Shown here: positions 9,471 through 17,214 of the stretch, piece after piece
Layout of the letters: every line of letters starts with the position of its first letter
Numbering within the stretch: position 1 is the first letter of the stretch
NCBI RefSeq assembly: GCF_004634245.1
Contig: NZ_SJTF01000020.1
Span: 1-64,000 of the forward strand
Direction of reading: 5' to 3'
DNA from: Flavobacterium foetidum
GTDB taxonomy: Bacteria; Bacteroidota; Bacteroidia; Flavobacteriales; Flavobacteriaceae
Length of the DNA stretch: 64,000 bases
Program-made: the position numbers and the translations under genes
The notes under the pieces: model-generated
Databases searched by the model: none
What the model saw: the letters and a program-made list of their open reading frames with translations, nothing else
What the model was told of the DNA's origin: nothing

Positions 9471-9992
9471 ATGGACAACAAAAAGTTTATAAAAAGTTTA
9501 AAAAAAGGTACCGAGGCTTCTTTCAAAGAAGCTTATCTAAACTATTATGATAAACTGATCAGTGTTGCCAGAAGATTTGATTTTACAATGCTTGCTCCAG
9601 AAGATTTTGTGCAAGAGACTTTTATCAGGCTTTACGATAAAAGAGAATTATTAAACGAAGAGGTTTTGTTTGACAAGCAATTATTTGTAATCTGCAAAAA
9701 TATTATCATTAATCATTTAAACAGGGAGAATAAAATCATTCAGCTTGATCCAATTAAGGTAGAGGTTGGAGAAGAAGAACCTGATACTAGTGATTTTGAA
9801 GAAAGAAGCCGCCAGTTGTATGCCTTTATTGAGCAGCTTCCAGAACAACAACAAAAAATATTTACACTTCATAAACTGGAAAACCTTAGCTATAAGGAGA
9901 TTGCAGAGCTTACAGATCTTTCTGAAAAGACTATTGCCAATCATATTTATCTTGCCAGTAAATTTATTCGAAAAAAAATCGAAAACCATTAG
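9471..9992 (+). CDS. ECF RNA polymerase sigma factor (FecI-like)
   Basis: The protein has 173 residues. Region 2 covers residues ~10-80, with DFVQETFIRLYDKRELL as the -10-binding/core-binding helix. Region 4 covers ~115-170, with the HTH LSYKEIAELTDLSEKTIANHI. This is the usual size for the Bacteroidetes sigma-70 family that pairs with FecR proteins. Downstream come an 81-residue protein, FecR, an STN-domain TonB receptor and a DUF4249 lipoprotein. The likely role is to transcribe that receptor operon when ligand binding at the outer membrane inactivates FecR. The exact ligand is unknown. Confidence 0.93.
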   Translation: MDNKKFIKSLKKGTEASFKEAYLNYYDKLISVARRFDFTMLAPEDFVQETFIRLYDKRELLNEEVLFDKQLFVICKNIIINHLNRENKIIQLDPIKVEVGEEEPDTSDFEERSRQLYAFIEQLPEQQQKIFTLHKLENLSYKEIAELTDLSEKTIANHIYLASKFIRKKIENH

Positions 9993-10033
9993 GAACTTTT
10001 CTGTTCTCGTTTGTTATAGATAAAAACGGGAAT

Positions 10034-10279
10034 ATGAAAATGCGTATCGAAGCTTATAAAACAGATATAAAAACAAAGGAAGATGCAGGTTTTATTCTGC
10101 TTATTCTACAATTTGTTATTTCTGATTGTAAAATGAATTTTGATCTGGAAGATCAGGATCATATCTTAAAAATAGAAACCAGAAGAGATATTAAGGAATT
10201 AGTGTACGGTGTTTTGAGCAAACAGGGTTTTTATTGTCAAAAACTTAATACTTCTAAGGCATGGACGAAAAAAAATTAG
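10034..10279 (+). CDS. 81-residue protein between sigma factor and anti-sigma factor
   Basis: This is a short, soluble, mildly acidic protein (MKMRIEAYKTDIKTKEDAGF...) with no signal peptide, TM segment or metal motif. It lies 41 bp after the sigma gene, and its 3' end overlaps the anti-sigma start by 19 nt, a tight arrangement that supports translation as part of the operon. Similar small proteins occur near Bacteroidetes methyltransferase or sigma genes, but I do not recognise a family. A modulator of the sigma/anti-sigma pair is only a guess from position. Confidence 0.7.
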   Translation: MKMRIEAYKTDIKTKEDAGFILLILQFVISDCKMNFDLEDQDHILKIETRRDIKELVYGVLSKQGFYCQKLNTSKAWTKKN

Positions 10280-11106
10280 ACGAGGAATTACAGAAAATCT
10301 GGGATGAAAGCCCTGTTCCTCATTCAGACCAAGCCAAACAAGCTTCTTGGGAAACATTTCGATCTAAAACTTTTGCTCCTAAGAAAAAAAGGCTCAGAAC
10401 CTGGCATTATTATGCTGTGGCCGCTTCGATATTGCTTTTTCTTTTTATCGGAACAACGCTTTACTTTACGAATAGTCCAATTCAAAATGGGAGTTTTGCG
10501 GGCGAGACTGTAATAGCAAACACCACTTCTGAAATAAAAACAGTAGTGCTGCCTGATAGTTCTAAAGTTGATTTAAGTCCGTCCTCTCAAATAAAATATG
10601 CGGCCAATTTTGTTCAAAACAGAAAAATCGAAATCGAAGGCGAGGCCTATTTTAAAGTTACGAAAGATAAAAAACACCCATTTCAGGTTTTTTGCAGCCA
10701 AACTACGACGACTGTATTAGGAACTTCATTTATAGTTAGAAGCAATGCTAAAGATAATGTAATTGTGGAGCTTTACGAGGGTCGTGTACAGATGAATGTT
10801 AAAGGGTTATCTCAAAAATGGATACTAAAACCAGGAGACAAATTTATTTATGCGGATAAAATTGCCGAGGTAGAAGAATTTAACAGATTTACCGATTTTG
10901 AAAACGAAAAACTGGCTGGAGTAGGCCATTACATAGAAAAAAACTATGGTTACAAAATAATTGTTCCTCAGGAATTTGCGAATCAGAGAATTACGGTAAG
11001 AATAAACAAAAAAGAAGACCTAAAAACTATTGTTCAATTAATATCAGAAATGTATGATTTAGACTTTGAAATAAACGAAGAGTCAAAACAAATCTCTTTT
11101 CATTAG
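10261..11106 (+). CDS. FecR-family anti-sigma factor
   Basis: The protein has 281 residues. The cytosolic N-terminal part is short (~45 residues, LQKIWDESPVP). One transmembrane helix spans about residues 46-67 (YYAVAASILLFLFIGTTLYF). The periplasmic FecR domain follows (TVVLPDSSKVDLSPSSQIKY, GEAYFKVTKDKKHPFQV, GTSFIVRS, VELYEGRVQM). The C-terminal ~70 residues form the secretin/TonB-short-N-type domain that contacts the receptor's STN domain. It overlaps the preceding small gene. It should hold the sigma factor inactive until signalled by the adjacent TonB receptor. Confidence 0.93.
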   Translation: MDEKKLDEELQKIWDESPVPHSDQAKQASWETFRSKTFAPKKKRLRTWHYYAVAASILLFLFIGTTLYFTNSPIQNGSFAGETVIANTTSEIKTVVLPDSSKVDLSPSSQIKYAANFVQNRKIEIEGEAYFKVTKDKKHPFQVFCSQTTTTVLGTSFIVRSNAKDNVIVELYEGRVQMNVKGLSQKWILKPGDKFIYADKIAEVEEFNRFTDFENEKLAGVGHYIEKNYGYKIIVPQEFANQRITVRINKKEDLKTIVQLISEMYDLDFEINEESKQISFH

Positions 11107-11157
11107 AAAAGAAAAAGGATGCACTAGCCGCGAAACTACACATCCTCCTCATAATCA

Positions 11158-11176
11158 GGAAAGCAGAGCGCTTTCC
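11158..11176 (+). other. Hairpin between anti-sigma and receptor genes
   Basis: GGAAAGC (11158-11164) and GCTTTCC (11170-11176) form a perfect 7 bp stem with loop AGAGC, in the 101 bp gap. A second weaker stem, GGATG with CATCC, lies at 11117-11145. No U-run follows, so it is more likely an mRNA-processing or stability element than a terminator. It may help set different levels of regulator and receptor transcript. Confidence 0.5.
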
Positions 11177-11207
11177 GTATAATAATAATTCAAAAATACA
11201 AAATTTC

Positions 11208-13820
11208 ATGAAGCATATAATTTCAGCATGCTTTTTTTTATTCAGTTTAAGTTTGTTTTCCCAAAACGTTACGGTCACCGTCGATCAGAATTTGACGCTT
11301 AAAGAGTTTTTCAGACAGATTGAAAGTCAGACCGATTTAAAATTTGCGTTTACAGATCAGATTGATACAAGCCAGAAATATTTCTTGCATAAAAAGACAT
11401 ACACCAATACAGACATCAAAGAAGTACTAAAAGAGCTGAATAAAAATTCATCAGTTCAGTTCTCAATTGCCGGAAGCAATATTTTTGTAAAGCAAAAATC
11501 GGCAAAAACGCCTAGAAGAAAAATCAAATTGATGGGGCATGTTGTTGATGATAATAAAGAACCTGTTATTGGTGCGAATGTTTTTATCAAAGAACTCGCT
11601 TCGGGAGCTACGACAGACCAAAACGGAATGTTTTCGATGGATATTGAAAAAGGAAGTTATACTGTCTTGATTAGCTATGTGGGATTTAGAAACAAGGAAA
11701 AAGAGATTACCGTTTCTGACGATGCTAAAATAGATTTTAATATGGAAGCCGACAGTCAGGAATTGGAGCAGGTAATTGTAACCACAACAAAAGCGGTCGA
11801 CATTAAAAATACCCAAATGAGTGTCAATAAGCTTTCTATGGCAGAAATTAAAAGAATTCCGGCTCCTATGGGAGAACCAGATCCTTTAAAATCATTGCTC
11901 ACATTGCCCGGAGTTACAAATGCGGGAGAAGTTTCTTCTGGGTTTAATGTTCGTGGGGGAGCAGCCGACCAAAATCTGATTCTTTTAGATGGTGCGCCGG
12001 TTTATGGAGATTCGCATATGTTTGGTTTTTTCTCTGTTTTTAATGCAGATGCTGTAAGCAGTTTAGATTTATACAAAGGAGGTATTCCTTCAAAATATGG
12101 TGGTCGTGTTTCCTCTGTTCTCGATGTAAATCAACAGACTGGAGATTTTGAAAATTATAAAGTAAACGGAGGTATTGGTTTGATATCGAGTCGCTTATTG
12201 GTTCAAGGGCCTATTCAAAAGGAAAAAGGATCATTTATTGTCGCTGGACGTACGTCGTATGCACACTTATTTTTAAAACTTGCCGACAATAATAATTCGG
12301 CTATGTTTTATGATTTGAATGCCAAGCTGAATTATCGTTTTAATGATAAAAACTCGCTTTCTTTTTCAGGTTATTTCGGAAACGATGTTTTTGACATAAA
12401 CGACCGTTTTTCCAGTACTTACGGAAATACAATGGGGATCTTGAACTGGAAACATAAATTTTCCGATAATATCAACACGAGTTTATCTGCCTTTTACAGT
12501 GATTACAAATTCAATCTTGGCATACCAACCGAAAATTTTGAATGGGACAGCAACATACAAGCTTATGGACTGAAGTATGGATGGAATCATACGCTGACCG
12601 ATAAGTTGAAACTGAATTACGGAATCGACGGTCAGTATTACAATTTTAATCCAGGAACTGTACAGCCAACAAGTTCAGACTCTCAATTTAATTACAAACA
12701 GCTCGACAAAAAATATGCTTTTGAATCTTCTGCATATCTAGATTTTGAACATCAGATTACAGAAAAACTAAATCTTAGATACGGACTTCGCTATAGTATG
12801 TTTTATCGTTTAGGAAGCGAAGAAATTAGTACTTATGAAGACGGAAAAGCAGTTGTTTACAATCCGTTATACAATATTTACGAAGAAGGAACACCCAACG
12901 GAAGCATCTTTTACGGAAAAGGTAAGACCATTAGCAAGTTTGACAATTTGGAGCCTCGCGCGGCATTGTCATTTGCATTTGATGACAACAATTCTGTAAA
13001 AGCAAGTTATAACAGAATGGCGCAATACATTCATATGTTGTCTAACACGCAGTCGCCGATGCCAATGAATATCTGGACTCCGAGCGGGCCGTTTACAAAG
13101 CCGCAGCTTTTGGATCAATATGCTTTGGGATACTTCAAGAATTTCAATGAGGGAGTTTACTCTTTTGAAGGAGAATTGTTTTACAAGAAGATCCAAAACC
13201 GTATCGATTATATAGACGGTGCGGATATTTTGGCCAATAACAATATTGAACAGGTTATTTTGACAGGAAAAGCCCGTTCGTACGGAATGGAATTGCTTTT
13301 TAGAAAAAATAAAGGCCTTTTGACAGGTTGGGTTTCGTATACGCTGTCTCGAGCTGAACAAAAAACTCCAGGAAGAACACCGCAAGAACCCGGAATTGCA
13401 AATGGAGACTGGTATTTGTCGGGCTATGATAAACTTCATAATTTAAATATTGTGGGAAGTTACGAGTTAAGTCCGAAATGGTCTTTTAATGGTAATTTTT
13501 CATTGCAATCAGGACAACCTGTTACATTTGCAAACGGTTACTATGAGTTTGGAGGAATTAACATCCCGAATTATTCTTTGCGAAATGAAAACAGATTACC
13601 GCTTTATCATCACTTGGATCTTGCTGCGACATACACGCCAAAACCAGATAAAAAGAAAGGTTGGCAGAGTTACTGGGTTTTCAGTATTTATAATATCTAC
13701 AACAGAAAAAATGCTGCCTCTATAACCTTTACAACAAATGAGGATACAGGAGCAAATGAAACCAGAAGGCTTTCTATTTTCGGAATAGTTCCAGGGGTTT
13801 CTTATAATTTTAAATTTTAA
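11208..13820 (+). CDS. TonB-dependent receptor with STN signalling domain (FecA-like)
   Basis: This 870-residue protein has a signal peptide ending near LFSQNV. Next come an STN domain (~25-90, LTLKEFFRQIESQTDLKFAF), a carboxypeptidase-regulatory-like beta domain (~105-180, GHVVDDNKEPVIGANVFIKE), a plug (~200-320, VSSGFNVRGGAADQNLILLD) and a 22-strand barrel ending FNFKF-type (YNFKF). The STN domain marks it as a transducing receptor that signals to the FecR protein encoded directly upstream. The barrel resembles the family found with DUF4249 lipoproteins. The imported ligand (siderophore, metal chelate, peptide or oligomer) cannot be told from the sequence. The stop overlaps the next start (TAATG). 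Confidence 0.94.
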   Translation: MKHIISACFFLFSLSLFSQNVTVTVDQNLTLKEFFRQIESQTDLKFAFTDQIDTSQKYFLHKKTYTNTDIKEVLKELNKNSSVQFSIAGSNIFVKQKSAKTPRRKIKLMGHVVDDNKEPVIGANVFIKELASGATTDQNGMFSMDIEKGSYTVLISYVGFRNKEKEITVSDDAKIDFNMEADSQELEQVIVTTTKAVDIKNTQMSVNKLSMAEIKRIPAPMGEPDPLKSLLTLPGVTNAGEVSSGFNVRGGAADQNLILLDGAPVYGDSHMFGFFSVFNADAVSSLDLYKGGIPSKYGGRVSSVLDVNQQTGDFENYKVNGGIGLISSRLLVQGPIQKEKGSFIVAGRTSYAHLFLKLADNNNSAMFYDLNAKLNYRFNDKNSLSFSGYFGNDVFDINDRFSSTYGNTMGILNWKHKFSDNINTSLSAFYSDYKFNLGIPTENFEWDSNIQAYGLKYGWNHTLTDKLKLNYGIDGQYYNFNPGTVQPTSSDSQFNYKQLDKKYAFESSAYLDFEHQITEKLNLRYGLRYSMFYRLGSEEISTYEDGKAVVYNPLYNIYEEGTPNGSIFYGKGKTISKFDNLEPRAALSFAFDDNNSVKASYNRMAQYIHMLSNTQSPMPMNIWTPSGPFTKPQLLDQYALGYFKNFNEGVYSFEGELFYKKIQNRIDYIDGADILANNNIEQVILTGKARSYGMELLFRKNKGLLTGWVSYTLSRAEQKTPGRTPQEPGIANGDWYLSGYDKLHNLNIVGSYELSPKWSFNGNFSLQSGQPVTFANGYYEFGGINIPNYSLRNENRLPLYHHLDLAATYTPKPDKKKGWQSYWVFSIYNIYNRKNAASITFTTNEDTGANETRRLSIFGIVPGVSYNFKF

Positions 13821-14650
13821 TGAAGATGAGAATAATAAATAAAAAACTAGTTGCATTATTGAGTTTGTGCTGCGTAATGCTTTTTTCTTCCTGCGAAGAT
13901 GTGGTCAATCTGGACTTAGAAAACGGAGAAGCAAAAATTGTAATCGATGCCGAACTTATTTGGAAAAAAGGGACATCGGGCAACGAACAGGTCATCAAAA
14001 TAAGCAAAATGGCTCCTTATTATGATAATGTTGTTCCAAAGGTTTCGGGCGCGCAGGTTAGGGTAGAGAATACTGATGGCGATGTTTTTACTTTTAACGA
14101 GACTACTCCAGGAGAATATGTGTGTACCAATTTTGTTCCGGTTATCAATATGACCTATACTTTGTATGTGACCGCAGAAGGACAAACTTTTACAGCCGTA
14201 GAAAAACTCACTTCGGTGACAGCGATAGATAAGGTAGAACAGCAAATTATCCCTGATTTTGATGGTAAAGACATTATCGAACTGACTTTTTATTATAAAG
14301 ATCCAGCTGCTGAAATGAATTATTATCTGACAGATTATAGAAGTGAATTTCTTTTGTATCCGGAATACGAGCTGACAGATGATGAATTGTTTAACGGCAA
14401 TGATATCCCTACCCGATTTTCTGATGAAGACATGAAAGCGGGAAATACCGTATCAATTACGCACAGGGGTATTTCAAAAAACTTTTATAATTATATGAAA
14501 TTAGTCCTGCAAGTTTATGGAGGAAGCCCTTTTTCGATTCCGCCAGGAAATATTCGCGGAAACATTGTAAATACAACTAATTCTGCAGATTTCGCTCTAG
14601 GATATTTCAGGCTTTGCGAAGCGGATCAGGTTTCTTATCTGGTAAAATAA
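13820..14650 (+). CDS. DUF4249 lipoprotein, partner of the TonB receptor
   Basis: A 276-residue protein with lipoprotein signal ending FSSCEDVV. The N-terminal pattern CEDVVNLDLENGEAKIVIDA followed by an immunoglobulin-like beta region (PGEYVCTNFVPVINMTYTLYV) is characteristic of DUF4249. The start overlaps the receptor stop codon (TAATG), indicating translational coupling. DUF4249 proteins nearly always follow TonB receptors of this type and probably act as surface ligand-binding lids, like SusD or HmuY in other systems. That role is inferred from synteny. An inner Met two codons later is an equally good start. Confidence 0.85.
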   Translation: MKMRIINKKLVALLSLCCVMLFSSCEDVVNLDLENGEAKIVIDAELIWKKGTSGNEQVIKISKMAPYYDNVVPKVSGAQVRVENTDGDVFTFNETTPGEYVCTNFVPVINMTYTLYVTAEGQTFTAVEKLTSVTAIDKVEQQIIPDFDGKDIIELTFYYKDPAAEMNYYLTDYRSEFLLYPEYELTDDELFNGNDIPTRFSDEDMKAGNTVSITHRGISKNFYNYMKLVLQVYGGSPFSIPPGNIRGNIVNTTNSADFALGYFRLCEADQVSYLVK

Positions 14651-14716
14651 ATTTTTACACTAAATAGTCGAATGCATCTGAGATTAGTTTTCTTATTTCA
14701 GATGCATTGTGGCAGT

Positions 14717-15367
14717 TTAGCAACATGCTGTAACTTCCACTACTTTTTGCAATTTATCAGAATAGCCGAGATATGTCGTATCTTCTTCAGCCAACGAAAT
14801 GGCGAATAAAGGCCTTTTTTCTTTTTGGCATTCTAAAAATGCATTGTAATCTATAAAATCTTCTGGAGCAGCGCCTAGAACAGGATCGTCTTTAATTTCA
14901 CTTCTATTGCTTATATCCGTTAGATTATCTGCGTTTAAAATCTCTCTTGCTCTATCCAAAATATAACGTTCAAGCTCTTCATCGCTTTTAATATGTATGA
15001 GATGATAACCGTTAATGATATAAGATGTCTGAAACGATTTTTCATAAATTACTTCGCCGGCACTATTAAATATTTTAAATACAGTTATGGTCTCTTTTAT
15101 ATTTCCAACAGGAATGTTAAGAGTAAATTTATCCTCACTTGATAAATCTGAGAATTTTGCGAAAATAGAATCATTAAATTCTTCATTAATTACCGTATTC
15201 GAATAATCAAAATATTCTTCATTTGGCGCTTTTGTCGCAATTTGCGAACTGTCTTCTTTCGCATTTTCTAAACTGTCTTTTGGAGACGGAGATGTTTTTT
15301 TCTCTACGCGATTACAAGAAAAAATGCATAAAATAAGGATGCAAGAAATGAGATTATTTTTAAACAT
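14717..15367 (-). CDS. Lipoprotein of unknown function
   Basis: This 216-residue protein begins MFKNNLISCILILCIFSCNR, a clear lipoprotein signal. A Ser/Lys/Asp-rich linker (~25-50) leads to a mixed alpha/beta domain without a recognised motif. Late in the protein there are cysteines (FLECQKEKRP and the C-terminal VTACC) that could form disulfides or bind metal. It is convergent with the DUF4249 gene and divergent from the kinase gene. I do not recognise a family. Confidence 0.7.
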   Translation of the reverse strand: MFKNNLISCILILCIFSCNRVEKKTSPSPKDSLENAKEDSSQIATKAPNEEYFDYSNTVINEEFNDSIFAKFSDLSSEDKFTLNIPVGNIKETITVFKIFNSAGEVIYEKSFQTSYIINGYHLIHIKSDEELERYILDRAREILNADNLTDISNRSEIKDDPVLGAAPEDFIDYNAFLECQKEKRPLFAISLAEEDTTYLGYSDKLQKVVEVTACC

Positions 15368-15553
15368 AAAACAGTTTGGCTTTAGTAGAAATGCATCTCA
15401 AATATAAATAAGTTTTCAAAAAATCAGTTTTTTTTCTTAAAAATCTCTTAGGATTGCTCAAACATCGCTGATTGGTAAAAAAAAATGTGTTATCTTTAAA
15501 AATTACAGCTGTCCTAGTACAAGGAAATTTAGAATAATACAATACCATTTATA

Positions 15554-16450
15554 ATGAATAACAAAAAAAGCCTTAAAACGGTATCTTATGGCGAGGTCCT
15601 TTGGGATGTTTTTGAAAATGAAAAAAAAATAGGCGGTGCACCACTGAATGTCGCCTTGAGAATGAAAACGTTCGGCTGTGATGCTGCCATTATAAGCTGT
15701 GTCGGAAATGATGCAGATGGAGAAGCGATTATCCATCATATCCAAAATCTCGGACTTGATAAACAATCTATCATAAAATCTGAAAAATTTGCAACAGGGC
15801 TGGTTTTGGTTACCTTAGACGAAAGCGGTTCTGCAACTTATGAAATTAGCTACCCATCGGCTTGGGATAAGATCGAATTGACAGTAGAGGCAGAAAAACT
15901 GGTTTCTGAAGCGGATGTACTGATTTACGGAAGCTTAGTCTGCAGAGATCATGTTTCCAGAACTACTCTAGAAAAACTATTGCAGAAAGACGTTTACAAA
16001 GTTTTTGATGTGAATTTAAGAAAACCGCATTATACGTACGAAATCATTCAGCAATTAATGCAATCTGCTGACTTTGTGAAATTTAATGATGAAGAGATAC
16101 TAGAAGTAGCTCAAGCGATGCACTCTCCCTACAGTACCATTGAGGATAATATTACGTTTATCTCCGAGAAAACAAATACGAAAGGTATATGCGTAACCAA
16201 AGGGAAAGACGGCGCCTCATTGTATTGGGAGGGCAAGTTGTACACTAATGATGGTTATCCTGTTAAAGTAGTCGACACTGTTGGAGCAGGAGATTCCTTT
16301 CTCGCTTCGCTTACAACTTCGCTATTAAGTGGCAAAGAGCCTCAAGAAGCTATAGATTTTGCCTGTGCGGTTGGTGCGCTTGTAGCTGCTTCGGCAGGAG
16401 CCAATCCCGAAATAACTGCAGACAGAATCAATGAACTTATGAAAAAATAG
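15554..16450 (+). CDS. PfkB-family sugar kinase (fructokinase-like)
   Basis: This 298-residue protein has the two ribokinase-family signatures: an N-terminal glycine-rich sugar-binding region (KKIGGAPLNVALRMKTFGCD, ~24-43) and the anion-hole/catalytic motif DTVGAGDSF, where Asp247 is the expected base. The mid-region CVGNDADGEAI matches fructokinases. It should phosphorylate a hexose, most likely fructose, with ATP in the cytosol. It is monocistronic here, with no sugar transporter or hydrolase next to it. Confidence 0.87.
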   Translation: MNNKKSLKTVSYGEVLWDVFENEKKIGGAPLNVALRMKTFGCDAAIISCVGNDADGEAIIHHIQNLGLDKQSIIKSEKFATGLVLVTLDESGSATYEISYPSAWDKIELTVEAEKLVSEADVLIYGSLVCRDHVSRTTLEKLLQKDVYKVFDVNLRKPHYTYEIIQQLMQSADFVKFNDEEILEVAQAMHSPYSTIEDNITFISEKTNTKGICVTKGKDGASLYWEGKLYTNDGYPVKVVDTVGAGDSFLASLTTSLLSGKEPQEAIDFACAVGALVAASAGANPEITADRINELMKK

Positions 16451-16614
16451 TTTCCTTAAATTTTAAAAACTATCCTGAATTAATAAAAAAAGAAACAGTT
16501 TACACAATAAAAAGATAATTGAACAAAATATAAAAAAGGGCAATGTTTTTTTTATAAATTTGCTTTAAGGAGCAGCCAACTGTATCTCTTCCAAATAAAA
16601 CAATATAATCCATT

Positions 16615-17211
16615 ATGAGCACCGATCTGACTTCTTCTATATCCTCGAGTTTTCTTTCAGATTTAAAAACACAGACTGCTGATTCCCATAAAAAATTAGA
16701 AAACCTTCCGGTGTCTTCTTCTATTTTGTCTCCAGATATGAATATCGAAGATTACACGCATTATTTAAGCTTAATGCTGGATGTGCACAAAAGTACTGAA
16801 GAATATGTTTTTCCGTTGCTTACTGATGTGATAGAAGATTTGGATCAGAGAAAAAAGAAACATCTCATAGAAGATGACCTTTCCTTTCTTAATTATACGA
16901 AAACAGATTTTACAAACGTTTTTAATAACATAAATGTAAGCATCCCTTTTGCTCTCGGAATCTTTTATGTTATTGAAGGGTCTACTCTTGGAGGAAGATT
17001 TATTCTAAAAAACGTAACAAAAAATCCAATGCTTTCTGGAGAACGAGGAGTACGTTATTTTTCTGGTTATGGAGATAAAACAGGAAGTTTCTGGAAATCA
17101 TTTCTGGCTATGCTCGAAGCTTATGAAGAAAAGCATAATTGCGGAAGTGATATCGTAGAAGGTGCAGTTTATGCGTTTGATAGTATTTATAAACATTTCC
17201 AGACTAGATAA
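16615..17211 (+). CDS. bphO: Biliverdin-producing heme oxygenase (BphO/HemO-like)
   Basis: This 198-residue protein matches the all-helical bacterial heme oxygenase fold. The proximal heme ligand is predicted as His25 in TADSHKKLE. The distal helix region has GIFYVIEGSTLGGRFI (the Gly-rich kink that lets O2 bind), and the C-terminal part has YFSGYGDKTGSFWKSF. It opens heme to biliverdin, CO and Fe2+. The bacteriophytochrome gene starts 3 bp after its stop, so the pair is one operon and the enzyme supplies the chromophore. TAAATTTG at 16555-16562 is a good -7 box candidate. Confidence 0.9.
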   Translation: MSTDLTSSISSSFLSDLKTQTADSHKKLENLPVSSSILSPDMNIEDYTHYLSLMLDVHKSTEEYVFPLLTDVIEDLDQRKKKHLIEDDLSFLNYTKTDFTNVFNNINVSIPFALGIFYVIEGSTLGGRFILKNVTKNPMLSGERGVRYFSGYGDKTGSFWKSFLAMLEAYEEKHNCGSDIVEGAVYAFDSIYKHFQTR

Positions 17212-17214
17212 AGA

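Noticed and set aside
16451..16614. Fructokinase as part of the heme oxygenase-phytochrome operon
   Set aside because: A 164 bp gap with its own -7-like box precedes the heme oxygenase gene, and the functions are unrelated.
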